From positions 9,423,354 through 9,487,353 of the forward strand of contig CM052362.1 in assembly GCA_028551475.1 (NCBI GenBank): a DNA stretch of 64,000 nt, read 5' to 3'. The first letter of the stretch is position 1. Every line of letters starts with the position of its first letter. The notes under the pieces were generated by a model. The model was not told where the DNA came from, did no database searches, and was given only the letters and a program-made list of their open reading frames with translations. Shown one piece after another: positions 1-23,470 of this stretch. Origin of the DNA: Casuarina equisetifolia (lineage: Eukaryota > Streptophyta > Magnoliopsida > Fagales > Casuarinaceae). A program made the translations under genes and the position numbers.

Positions 1-505
1 GAGATTCATTTCGGTTTTCTTTTTAGTTAGACTAAGAACATTTTAACGGGAGAAAAAAGAAACAGTCCAGTGTACATAGAGGCACTGAATCCAGCTCTCA
101 ATAACCAGCCCAGTAGACAATTGAACCTACTTAAGAAAAATGTGAAAGAAGATTAAAACAAGATGTGCAAAAAGAATCCTAAGCAAGACATAATCAATAT
201 TTCCTGCCTTTATTTAATTCAAAGCAAGAATATTGATGAACCACTTCTGGAAAAAGATTGTTAAACCCTAAGGAAACATTCTGCAGTACGCATAGAGAGG
301 AAACGAATTAATCTAGGTAAGAACTTCAGCAACAACAAGATGAGCCATGAAATTATTTGGGTGTTTTCGATAATCCAAAGAAACAGAGAGGTTGCTCTAA
401 GCATAAATGTTAAATATGACCGCAAGTATCACCAAGGTCTGCTTAGCCAAAATCAATGTCAGCTTTTACTAGATTAGCACATATTACTGAAACTAGTTAT
501 TCTAC
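1..505. other. MCM9 intron, left edge
   Basis: No coding segment is visible here on either strand. The stretch starts directly after an MCM9 donor site (minus strand, GTAGAA after base 506). The next MCM9 exon, which should carry the sensor and SRFD arginine-finger region, must lie left of the window. I treat this stretch as intron. Confidence 0.6.
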
Positions 506-8108
<7,603 letters not shown>

Positions 8109-8148
8109 TGCTGCAACTTGTGAGAGCAAGAGGAAAGCTTAAGCAGGA

Positions 8149-8160
8149 TTTGGGCGGGAC
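8149..8160. promoter_or_regulatory. Possible E2F-like site upstream of MCM9
   Basis: TTTGGGCGGGAC lies about 41-52 bases upstream of the MCM9 ATG. It resembles the E2F core (TTTSGCGS or TTTGGCGGGA) but carries one extra G. Plant MCM genes are known E2F targets, which makes it a reasonable candidate. A GC-rich step (CCGCGC) and a TATAAA follow within 20 bases. Distance and similarity are the only evidence. Confidence 0.35.
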
Positions 8161-9044
8161 TCTCCGCGCATATAAACAAAGAACAAAAATATTAAATACA
8201 GAATTGCCACGTGGTATTTAGCTTTAGAAAAAAGAAAAAAAAAGTTACAGGTTTATAAATTATGCATTCGTGTAAATATTAATATTTTTTAAACATTTGC
8301 TACCAAATTTAGAAGTTTTAGAAAACCAAAAAAATCTTAAACGTGTCCTCTCAATTGATACTTAATAAAAGAAATCAAGAGTAGCAGAAAAAAAAAATCA
8401 AGAATAAACAAATCATCCTTCACTTTAAGTGGGAAAGTCCAACGATCCTTCAAAAAGTTTTTGGAATAACTTAATTACCTTTTTACTTAAGATAATTTAC
8501 TCAAAAAAAGTTAAAAGTGATTAAACTATAGTTTAATTTGGGAGTTGGTCAGATGATAGAGTTCTAAAATAGAATTAAATCATTTCCTCGTTAAAAGGTA
8601 ATTTGATCTTTCGTAAGAACTAGCTATACATAAAATAACACTATTTAAATTATAATTAATCACACGGCACAATTTCATTTTACTTTTTGTATAAAACTAG
8701 TCTTAGTATTTCAATAGTAAAAAACCTCATAGATAATTTGATGCTGACTAGCTTATTGTTACATATTAAAGAGACATTTATCGAAATTAAAAAAGTTGGC
8801 TTTTCTTTATCAAAAAACCACAACTTAAAAGGAGATGTAGGCCAATTTTTCGAAGTCTATATATAGCATGGTCTGACAACAACCTCAATTTTTTCGTTCC
8901 AAAGGATATATGTGAAAAGCAAAATCTATTTGATAACTTTATTTTAATATGGAGAAAACGCCCGCGTGTGAGGAAGTAAAGAAAAAAAAAATAAGGAAGA
9001 CAAAAGAATAGAGTGTGCCCATACAAGAAAAACAAAGAATAGAG
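8161..9044. other. AT-rich upstream region of MCM9
   Basis: This holds the MCM9 promoter side at its left end and then AT-rich DNA. No coding similarity, RNA gene or clear repeat was recognised. Confidence 0.5.
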
Positions 9045-9047
9045 TAA

Positions 9048-10077
9048 AGATACTTTATTTAATTTTTACTATTATTCTTGTGTGTCATTTTATTATATTC
9101 TAAATTTTTTTTAGAAGTTCTTTTTTTTTTCATACTCTTATGGAGGTGAGGTTTCAAACCCGTGACTTGCAAATCTACCAAGTTAGGAACTTCTTGACTT
9201 TTTACCACTAAACCAAGGAAAAACCCCATCTTTTATTAAAGTTACGATATAACTTAACTACGATGTTGTGAATTTCATGATTTTCTATGTTTTGCAAGAT
9301 ATTATATTTGTGTGATTTATATATTATTATTTTTAATATATTTAGGTGATTAGTCATCACTTAAATAATTTGATGTGTATATTTATGACAAGAAATAATA
9401 TAGAATTATTTCTTATTATATATAACCATGAATTAATTATGAATAGATATATTATATTGTTTATGTGGCTTTCGATAATAAAGTAATTGAAAAATTCATT
9501 ATAAACTAAAAATGTTCATAAAATAATTTTTTAGAACATTTAATTTCATTATAATCATTAAATATAAATTTCAATGATTTATGTATGTAAGAATAATAGT
9601 ACCAATATAATGTTGAATTTTCTAATTTATTTACTAACATATGTTTAGATATAACAAACCTATTCAATTTATTAATTTATTATATATCTATATGAATTGA
9701 AATAAACAAAAGTGCATTCGAATTGATGACCATTCTTGATTTACAATGAATCTTTCAACCACTTTATCATCAAAAGTCACACAAATAATATAATATATGT
9801 CTATTCATATTTAATTCATAGTTATAAATAATAAGAAGTGATTGCATATTATTACATCTTACTCTCAAATATGCATATTAAATCATTCAAATAGTGTCCA
9901 ATCACATAAAAGTATTAAAAACAATAACTTATAATTCAAATATAAATTATGGCAAAGTATAGAAAACTATAAAATTCATATCATCGTAGTTAAGTTACAT
10001 CATAATTCTAGCAAAAGAAACTTATAACATAATGAAATGACAAATGATATCAATAATAAGAATTAAACAAAGTATCT
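9048..10077. mobile_element. Long foldback MITE (imperfect palindrome)
   Basis: Left and right halves are inverted copies of each other over roughly 450 bp. AGATACTTT at 9048 pairs with AAAGTATCT ending at 10077. Further in, CTTAACTACGAT near 9250 pairs with ATCGTAGTTAAG near 9980, and ACCATGAATTAATTATGAAT pairs with a close inverted match near 9820. The turn-around is near 9600-9650. Direct TAA triplets flank the element (9045-9047 and 10078-10080). A 3-bp TAA target duplication fits the PIF/Harbinger (Tourist) group, although the terminal bases are not the usual GGG. There is no coding capacity. The left arm is longer because a SINE is inserted in it. Arms look about 75-80 percent identical by eye. 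Confidence 0.8.
9112..9228 (-). mobile_element. tRNA-derived SINE candidate, nested in the MITE
   Basis: Read on the minus strand, this holds a pol III A-box-like TGGTTTAGTGG (9205-9215). About 45 bases on is a B-box-like GGGTTTGAAACC (9150-9161), then an A-run (T-run on plus at 9121-9130). Box order, spacing and A-tail are those of a plant tRNA-derived SINE. The opposite arm of the surrounding palindrome lacks this stretch, which marks it as an insertion. Imperfect flanking repeats are possible (TTTTTTTAGAAGTT on the left, CTTTTATTAAAGTT on the right). The family was not identified. Confidence 0.6.
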
Positions 10078-10080
10078 TAA

Positions 10081-10624
10081 GTTGAAAAACAAGAAAATTG
10101 TCACCACACTATCTTCTTATTAAGAAATCGTCATAAACTATCAAAAATCAGTATCTAAAGGCCCAATAGGCATCAAAATGGTTGAAGTTGAGCTCTTATG
10201 GTTGTTCGTTGGAAACCATAGTCGAAGGATTTCATTGAAGAAGGTACACATGTCACTTTATTTTTGTGACCGAAAAGTTTTGTGGAAGTTATAAGACTCA
10301 TCTTCTATATGATCAAAAGATGGTGAGATTGAACTAAATAAGAAACCAAACTATTTAAAGCATCACTTACTAAACTTCGAAAAATACCTTTGAAGTTAGA
10401 AATGAATAGGAGTGAATTGCCCTGGTAAATACTTTAGTTTCTTGAATGAAGAAACAGGGGGAGGAGAACTTCCAAACTGAAGCAGCTCAATACATGGCTG
10501 TCACTGAACTGGTGTTGTTGTGGCTTTCACCGATCAAAGACGAGGTAAAGGAAAATGAGGAGAGAGGAGAATAGTTGAAAGGATCAGCCAGGGAGGGGCG
10601 GTTGGGCTTGGGAGATCAAAGACG
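10081..10624. other. Intergenic stretch, nothing recognised
   Basis: The base composition is less AT-rich than in the MITE on its left. I see no convincing protein, RNA gene or terminal repeat. It may be decayed internal sequence of the adjoining gypsy fossil. Confidence 0.4.
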
Positions 10625-12460
10625 GGATACTGTTTTGCAAAGGCAATATCTGGCTCTCAGCCAATTCAACTCTCATTCTGGTGATTGTTAAGGAGTTTCA
10701 CAATGCCACTCGTGAAGGGTTTCATAAAATCATACAGAAGGCTCATGCAATCTTCTTTTGGAAGAAAATGTGGGAAGACATCAAGAACTTTAATAGATAG
10801 TGCTCGACTTGTTTATAGAAGCTCAAGTGCACCTGTTCAAAAATTAACGGAGAAAAAAAGGTATAACTTATATATATATTATAAGAGTGTTTTTCAAGGA
10901 AGACAAGGCTATATACTATTTTACAAACTTTTGACAATCGAATAAGCACTTTTCCTTCACTCTCCTTGCACTTACCTCACCTCACGTCGCATCTTTTTGT
11001 ACACTTTACTCTGACCTTGTTAGACTTGCACGCTTTTCTCTTGGACACTTTGTGAGGAGCAAGGCTCCCATTTTATAGAAAAGCTAACCAACTTCGACAG
11101 TCGATCTTCACACATTTTTTATTCTCTTTACGTATTAGTGATTAGAGATATTTTAAGTTCTCTAAAAAGCTCTACGCTATTTTGCCCGTGTCTCTACTTT
11201 TCTACACTTCTTTCTTATCTTCTTTTTCTTTTATGTGACCCACATATCAACTTTGATATCTCCTTCATTGTCAAGTGCAAAAATGCGACAACAGGGCACC
11301 TCTTGGCTTGTTACAAGCTCCACCCATACTAGAACATGTTTGGACCAGTCTCCCGAATTTTGTTGATGGCCTTCCCTTTTCCAAGCCTTTGACAAGGGTA
11401 AGAAATGCATTTATTAGCGGTTGATTGACTTTCTAAATATGCAGGTTCATTGCTCTCTCCCATCTGTATATGGCTGCCTTGGATGCTCAAATTTTTTTTG
11501 ATGTAATATACAAGCTGTATGGAATGTTGAAGTCTATGACTTGTGACTGTGGAGCAACTTTCACTAGCATTTTTTGGATAGAGAGTTATTTAAGATGAAG
11601 GGTACCAATTTTAATTTCACCTCCGGTTACCACTCTCAATCGAATGGTCAAATAGAGGTTGCTAATTGCTCTATGGAATTCGAGACTAGCCTCAAAATTG
11701 GACTCCTTATTTACCTTGGGTAATGTTTCATCACAACACTAGGGTAAATGGCAGAACAAGGACACCGTATGAGATAGTGACAGTACAAGAAGGACAAAGT
11801 ATGAGATAGCGTATGGCCAAGAACCATCGAGCTGACTATCTTTCGCCCTCGGGATGTTGAAGCAATGGATCGTGAGCTTCAAGATAGAGAAGAAGTTCTG
11901 AAGGTAATCAAGGAAAACTTACGGACTGCTCAGGAAAGAATGAAGAGGTTCTATGATTTGACGAGAAGGGAAGTGCAATATCAACCCAGCGATTGGGTCT
12001 ACCTTCATCTTCAACTGTACCGCAAACATCTGTGGCCATGCAACTTTCTCTGAAGCTCTTGTTTCAAATTTACGGGTTGTTTGAGATCAAAGAGAAAATA
12101 GGCAGTCTAACTTACCGTTTAGGACTACCTCCGGGCTCCAAGATCCATCCTGTGGTTCATGTGTCTTGCCTCAAGCAGTGCATTGGCGTTCAATCAAAGC
12201 TATCAAAATTCCTAGAAGGTAGAAATGTTCTCATTGTATGGCACTCTTTGCTTTACTAGATTGTCGCACAAGGAAGCAACGAGAAACGGTTTTGATCCTC
12301 TTCCACGGACTGGTCATCTTCCCATACAACTTGGGAAGCCATGGCGAAGCAGTATCCTCGGCTCAACCTTGGGGGTTAGGTCTAACTCAAGCAAGGAGTT
12401 CTTGTTGTGGGCCAGCCATGTCAGCGTCTAGGTGGCACCTATGTGGGGCCTAGTAATTTT
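10625..12460 (+). mobile_element. Ty3/gypsy (chromovirus-like) LTR retrotransposon fossil, integrase to 3' end of pol
   Basis: Plus-strand translation shows, in order, the integrase zinc-binding region (FHNATREGFHKIIQKAHAIF type), the integrase core region (SGYHSQSNGQIEV, matching the family's AYHPQTDGQTEV), and the pol tail typical of chromoviruses (YGLFEIKEKIGSLTYRLGLP, then IHPVVHVSCLK, matching GPF.V..KIG.VAY.L.LP and IHPVFHVS.L). The element is broken, with well over ten lesions. Gag, protease and most of the reverse transcriptase are absent, and no LTR pair could be matched. Decay suggests an old insertion. An extra stretch of about 440 bp interrupts the integrase region. Confidence 0.85.
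10850..11290. mobile_element. LTR-like insertion inside the gypsy fossil
   Basis: Recognisable integrase sequence stops near 10850 and resumes near 11290, so this block is foreign to the host element. On the minus strand it carries a TATA-box-like CTATAAAATGGGAGCC near 11075, which suits a solo LTR in minus orientation. CAAAAAT occurs at both edges (about 10840 and 11278) and could be target-site duplication. The family is not identified. Confidence 0.45.
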
Positions 12461-13055
12461 TTTTTTTTTAATCCAACGTAGGTATGACAAGTCTATTTAT
12501 TAGCAAACCCGACTTTTTATGTCAACATAGGATCTACCCTATTGCGTGTTTAAGTGATTCAGTTGCATGTCTTCTGTCGATGGACGTGGAATGTTAAGAG
12601 GATCTATTTCGCATTTTCTTTTTCCGGCACTCACGCATTTTCCTTCTTTCTCTCTACCAAATAAATTGTTTGAAGCTCAGCCTATCTGATCTTTTAGTCA
12701 TTAGGATTTGTTTATCAGCCTAATATTTAACATCTTAATATTTATTATATTTTTTGTTAGTATTACAGGAACTTAGCTAAGTAACTTGTGAAGTGTGTCT
12801 GATACACGTTAAATGGAGATGAAACGAGTTTGTTTAACTAATTATTTAACCTGTTAGAATAGTGAATTTGGTTTGCATTGGATTTATGTTTTGCACGATT
12901 ATAACTTGCAAGCTGCATTTAGGGCAGATTTATGATTATTATTGAAGAGCTCTGATTCCACCAAACTTTTTGAAATGATGAATCTGAATCTAATCTATTA
13001 TTTTGATTGCTGTAAACAAGAGTTATGGTTTCCTCCCTGCTTGTCACCCTATTTT
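12461..13055. other. Decayed sequence between gypsy fossil and shared repeat
   Basis: It begins with a T-run after the end of recognisable pol. It may include untranslated or LTR sequence of the fossil on its left. No gene or pairable LTR was seen. Confidence 0.4.
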
Positions 13056-13250
13056 CATAATCTATACCCATAAGACAAAAGGGATAAAGAATGAACTTGT
13101 GCATTATTGTCCATCTAGTTGCGCCAAATATTAAGGAAAGAATGGTACTTTTATTTTGTCAATTAAGTGTTTTGATTATATTTTGTTACCAATTAAACCA
13201 TTTTTCTGTTCTCTCAAAAGGTTATCTTAGATTTCTTTTCTTACACATAA
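13056..13250. repeat. Interspersed repeat, copy A
   Basis: About 190 bp matches 25652-25845 in the same orientation, with shared runs such as ATTATTGTCCAT and AAGAATGGTA/AAGAATAGTA and the same order of motifs throughout. Copy A ends just before the eIF4A3 3' region. Copy B lies between the viral fossil and the second gypsy fossil. The source element is unknown; an LTR or non-autonomous element is possible. Confidence 0.7.
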
Positions 13251-13640
13251 AGCCAATAAGGTGAGTCAGCGGACAACCTTCACACAAATCCGGAAAGGCA
13301 GCGCTCCACCTCCTTATCGACATCAACAACAGCAACAAAAGAGAAAAGACAAACAAACCTACATAGAAAGAGAGAGAAAGGGAGAAGTGGGAAAGTCCCA
13401 GTCAAAATATCTCGTAATCACAAAGAAACCTAGCAAATTACTTACAATGATAGTCGACCATACAAGTTGAGAAAGGCACAGAAACTCACGTACATCTTAA
13501 CGGAGACAATGCAGCAACTCTGTTATATTGATAAAACCGAGGACTGTCATTCATTCGATCCACAAGCGTCCGAACCATTCACAAACAAAATTGGCTACTG
13601 CAAACCTGAGGAATCAACACTCAAATACTGCAACCATGCC

Positions 13641-17899
<4,259 letters not shown>

Positions 17900-17903
17900 G
17901 CCT

Positions 17904-18823
17904 CTAGCTGGTGCAATTAAATGTGTTAAATATGGATTTAACCCAAAAAGGGGGTGTTGAATTGGTTCACTGTTTGCAAATTTTTCTTTCTCCATCCATA
18001 GATTTATTTTAGACAGAATGCAACAAATAAATTTAGAATATTCATGCAACAAGTTTTCAAGTAGTTCAGTCTAATGCTTTTAGAACTTACATCCACCCTT
18101 ACCAACTGGTTAAAGGAGAACCCTCTATCAAAATATGAGAGATACACACTAAAATTCCACCCCACAAATCTTAACAAGGATTTACTACACACTTCAACCC
18201 ACACATCTTACAACAACAATTCCTTAACAGAGAATCATCACAATAAATACAGCTTCAATAACCTTATAGAATTTGTTCAGAGGGGCTGAAAAATGTTCAT
18301 GCACCTATCAATTACTTTAATATAACCAGAAAGCATGGGGTCCGATTGCCGCCAGATCAAAGTTTCCTTGTAGACAACAAGATAAATTTCTTTAATTTAA
18401 GCTTGTCAACAAAGAATAACACAGCAATTTGGCTTCAGTGACCATATACATAAAAAGCCCAAATTACACTTCAGTTAGGGTTTCGAAAACCTGTTCTCAA
18501 TATTCTCAAGTGTATCCTTAGTAATATCAAAATGATGTATCAGTGCACAATTCAGCTCAAGAGTATGAATATCCAGCAAAAATCTTTATAATTGTTGAAG
18601 ATAAACTGTCGGGACACATACAAGAGAATTGCATATAATGATCAATCAAGCTATTCTCCAAAGACTATCACGAATACGTAACCAAACAGCCAGAAAACAG
18701 TTTGATTGATCCGGTTTGAGAACTTTGTAAGCAAGAGAAATTGTCTTTGAATTTTCGTATATTTTCTTCTTATCTCCATTACAGTTAATACAGAAATTTA
18801 TGCAGATTTTGAAAGATAGGTAC
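17904..18823 (-). other. Leader intron of eIF4A3 in the 5' untranslated region
   Basis: On the minus strand a donor CGAG|GTACC ends a leader exon at 18824. The matching acceptor GCTAG|AGGC lies four bases before the eIF4A3 ATG at 17899. The duplicate copy keeps a donor-like CGAG|GTAACC in the same place. Transcription probably starts between about 18900 and 19020. Length about 920 bp; leader introns of this size are common in highly expressed plant genes. Confidence 0.65.
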
Positions 18824-19024
18824 CTCGAGATTTGAGAGATAATCCGTTTACTTCGATCTTGCAAAATCTGCCCCCTCTTCCCTTTGAAATCTATCAGAAA
18901 CGCAGTTCTGTACGGCGCGCCGTTGATTAGGACTCGCGAAGCGACGAGCTTGGAGTTCTTTTTGGGAAATTAAAAAAAAAAAATCGAGTTGCTGCTCGTC
19001 AGGGATTTTACCTTTGCCCGTTTG

Positions 19025-19659
19025 CGTGCTTGACCGCGTGCCTTGGGTACCACGGTAGAAAAGCGAGTTCAACTGCCGCCATTATAACGTCCTATGGTAA
19101 ATGCCAATATTATGGGACGACCTCCATGATTGCGAAAAGCCATTTCATCGACTTCCTTTACCTTTATTTCTATTATAAGAATTCGATTCAAATGGACCCC
19201 CAGGGTAGGTCTAAAACAAGTTTTGACAAATTTGGCTACCTATTTTCATTCTCCCTTTCTCATTCAATTCTCTATCTTTCCAATTTATAGTTCCCATAAT
19301 TTTATTTCAAGATGATTCTTGTTCCCTTTCCCTTTGAATTTATTAAATCAACATTTTGACAAAATATTGTGATTAGTTTAGAGTAATGGGTATGTCGCAA
19401 CAGCATTTAGTGAGTTGTCTGTGAAGGCCTTGCCCAATATCAAGACCTAGCCTAATGGAGTGTTTTAACCTAGGCCAATGTAAGAAAGGCTATCTTTTAT
19501 TTGGTATGTAAGGGTTTGCAAGTTAGAGGAGAGTAGCTGTCATTGTCCTTGTGTGGTGTGTAGAACTCAATCCGTAATGCCACTAATAAGAGTGAAGTAA
19601 TGCCACTAATTCAAGAAAATGTCTTAAAGAGGTGGAAAGCAAAGGCAAGCAAGGCATGA
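19025..19659. other. Intergenic stretch upstream of eIF4A3
   Basis: It contains the eIF4A3 promoter side at its left end. I see no coding similarity, RNA gene or repeat beyond general AT-richness. Confidence 0.5.
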
Positions 19660-22600
19660 TATACTTTGAGGACTATGAATCGGGGGCCATCAAGGGTAAT
19701 GGAGGACGACACATATTTGTTAAAAATTTGAGGGAAAAAAAAAGGAAAATTAAAATTAAAATTTACTAAAAAAATTAAAATTAAGAATAATAAAAAATGA
19801 GAAAATAAAATTAACCATTTGAGTTGGGGGCCCTCACTAGTGATGTAAGGCAATTTGTGATAAAAATGAAAAATTTTGTTTGTGATGGTGAAAACTCAAA
19901 TTGTTGCAAAAAATACATTTATCTCTATTTTTGCTCAAAATACATAATATAAATTGGGGACCATCGAGGATCATGGAGGAGGATGCAATTTCATTAAAAA
20001 AAAATAAAATTAAAAATAAATACTAGATATCTAAAAATAAAAAAAAATTAATAAAAAATTAAATTTCAGAATAAACTAAAACAATAAGAAAATGAGAAAA
20101 ATAAAATTGGCCATTTTAATCATGAACCTTCAATAATAATATTAGGCAATTTTTGACAAAAACAAGAGCCTTGTTTATGATGATGAAAACTCAAGTTATT
20201 ACAAAAATATACGAGTATCTCTCCTTTTACTCAAAATGCACCATATGAATCAAGGGCTATCAAGGATTATAGAGGATGATGTAATTTTTTTAGAAAATCA
20301 AGGAAAAATATATATATTGAAAAATAAAAAATAAAATTTGAAATAAATTAAAAATAAGAAAATAAGTAAAATAGAATTGGCCATTTAAATTGGGGGCCTT
20401 TGATAGTGGTATAGGACAATTTGTGGTAAAAACTAACAACCTTGTTTGTGATAGCAAAAATGCTAGTGTTGTTGGCCATAAATACAAGCACTTTCATTTT
20501 TTCTTAAAACACATTATATGAATTAAAGGCTATTGGGAATCATGGAGGAAGATGTGATTTTGTTAAAAAAGTAAAGAATAAATATTTTAATAAAAATTGA
20601 AATTTAGATTAAATTTTTAAAAAATGAGAAAAGTAAAATTTGCCATTTGAATTGAGGCCTTTGATAGTGATGTAGAACAATTTGTCACAAAAACAAAAAA
20701 CCTTGTTTATGATAGTGAAAATGCTTGAATTGTTACAAAAAAATATGCATCTCCACTCTTACTCAAAATGCACCATTTGAATCAAGGGCCATAGAGGATT
20801 ATGGAGGATGACATGGTTTTGTTAAAAAATAAAGAAAAAATACATATTTGAAAAAAAAAAAAAAGTAACTATATTAATAAAAATTAAAATTTGGAATAAA
20901 TTCAAAAAATAAGAAAATGGGAAGAATAAAATTCATCATTTGAATCGTTGACCTTTTAGAGTGGTGCTGAGCAATTTGTGCAAATACAAAGAGCCTTACT
21001 CATGATTGTGAAAACACTCATAGTGTTGCAAAAAAATACAATACCTTTATTTTTACTCAAAAAACATCATGTGAATAGGAGGCCATTGAGGATCTTGGAG
21101 GACGATGCAGTTTTCTTAAAAAATTAAAAAGAAAATAACTAAAAATTAAGAAATAAATGTATTAATTAAGAATAAATTGAAAAAATATGCAAATGAGAAA
21201 GACAAAATTGGCCATTTAAATCAGAGGCCTTTGATAATGATATGGGGCAATTTGTGACAATAATAAGGAACTTATTTGTGTCAAGAAAACGTTTGAATTG
21301 TAGCAATAAAATATGAGTACTTTCATTTTTGCTCAAAATGTACCATATGAATTGAAGGCTATCAAGGATCATGAAGGATGACATTGTTTTGTATACAACT
21401 TAAAAAACGAAAGGAAGAAAAAATAAATATTAAAAACTAAAAAATAAATATTAATAAAAAAAGATAAATTAATATTGATTTAAAAAAAATAAAATTCATT
21501 ATTTGAATCAAGAGCCCCCAATAATGATGCAGGACAATTGATGGCAAAAACATAAAAACTTGTTCATAATGATGAAAATGTTTGGTTTGTTACGAAAAAA
21601 TACAAGTACCTTTGTTTATGCTAAAAACACACCATATAAATCAATGGTCATCAAGGATCATACAACATGACATAGTATTGTTAAAAAAGATTAAAAAATA
21701 AATATTAAGAAGTTTATAAATAAATATATTTAAAAAATTAAAATTAAGAAGAAATTAAAAGAGAAAAAAAATGGATATAGTAAATTTGCCCTTTGAATTG
21801 CCATTAATAGTGTTGTAGGGCAATTTGTGGCAAGAGTGAAGAACCTTGTTTGTTAGTGAAAAGGGTTATTGCAAAAAAATACAAATACTCTCATTTTTAC
21901 TCAAAACACACCATATGAATTAGTGGCCATTGAAGATTATAGGATGACGTGGTTTTGTTAAAAAATTAAGCAAAGAAAGGACAAATAAATATTGAAAAAT
22001 AAAAAATTACATTGATAAAAAATGAAATTTTAGAATAAATTAAAAATAAGAAGTGAGAGAAACAAAATTCACCATTTGAATCAAAGGGCTTTGATAGTGA
22101 TGCAAAGCAATTTGTAATTAGAATGGAAAACCTTGTTTCTATTGTGAAAACACTTTGGTTGTTGTGAAAAAGTACAAATAATTCTATTTCTACTAAAAAT
22201 GCACCACATGAATCAAGGGCCAATGAGAATCATATAGGACAAGGCAATTTTGTTAAAAAAAATAAAATAGAAAATAGAAAAGTAAAATTCACCATTTGAC
22301 TATGGTGTCTTCGAAAGTGATGTAGGGTAATTTGCGGCAAAAATAACAAACCTTATTCATGATGGCAAAAATGCTTGAGTTGTTTTCAAAAATATGAGTA
22401 CTCCAATTTTGCACAAAACACATCATAGGAATTGGGCCATTGAGGATTATAGAAGACAACATTGTTTGGTTAAAAATGGGGAAAAATATATAATAACAAA
22501 AATTAAAATTAAGAATAAAGTAAAAAATGGGTAAAATAAAATTCCAATCATGGACCTTTGGTAGTAATAAGAGACAATTTGTAACAAAAATGGAAAACTT

Positions 22601-23470
22601 TGTTCATGAGTGTGACAATGCTTAGATTGTTATGAAAAATAAGAATATCCTTATTTTTGCACATGCGCCAAATGAATCAAGGGCCATCAAGGATCATGAA
22701 AGATGGCACAATTTTATTAAAAAAGAAAGAAAAATGAAAAAAATAAATATTTAAAATTAAAATTAAAATTTGGAATAGTTTTTTAAAAAATCCATTTAAA
22801 TCAAGGGCCTTCAATAGTGGCATAAGGTAAAAATGTCACCATCGTGAATAAGGTTCTACAGTTTTGCCGCAAATTGACCTCCATCATTGTCAAAGGCCCT
22901 CGATTTAAATGACAATTTTTTTTTTCATTTTCATATTTTTAATTTGTTCTTCATTTTAATTTCTATTAATATATTTTTTAATATTCATTTTTTTCTTTTC
23001 TCCTCAATTTTTTAACAAAACTATGTTGTCCTTTATGATCCTTAATAACCCTTAATTCATATGATGGATTTTCAACCAAAACTAAGATACTAGTATTTTT
23101 TTCACAACAACCAACATTTTTGTAACAAGGTTCTAAATTTTTACCACAAATTATCCTACATTACTATCAAAGGTCCCCAATCAAATGATGAATTTTATTA
23201 TTTTTTAATTCATCCCAAAATTGAAATATTTATTAATATATTTATTTTTAATTTTTAATATTTATTCTTTATTCTTTATTCTTTATTTTTTAACAACTAC
23301 ATCATCATCATTGATCCAATTTTTATGGAGCGTTTTGATCAAAAATAGAAATACTTAGAGCTTTTCGCAACAATCCAAGCATTTTTGTCATTGTGAATAA
23401 GGTTTTGCATTTTTCGCCAAAAATTGCCCTACATCACTATCAACGACCCTCAATTTTGTAGAAATTTGAG
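19660..23470. repeat. Degenerate tandem array of 220-300-bp units with an orientation switch
   Basis: A unit containing CCATTTGAATC, then ..CCTTTGATAGTGATGTAGG and CAATTTGTG, recurs on the plus strand at about 19813, 20113, 20377, 20640, 20932, 21210, 21497, 21787, 22071, 22291, 22540 and 22790. Spacing is 220-300 bp, mostly near 280. Each unit also carries an A-rich AAAATAAA segment, a CACCATATGAATCAAGGGCC box and GTTTTGTTAAAAAA. From about 22835 the same unit appears reverse-complemented at about 22880, 23150 and 23425. Units are strongly diverged. No protein frame is conserved. The parent element is not recognised. Confidence 0.9.

Noticed and set aside
19660-23470. CRISPR-like or centromeric satellite array
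   Set aside because: Unit length and divergence vary too much for a satellite, spacers are absent, and CRISPR does not occur in plant nuclear DNA.
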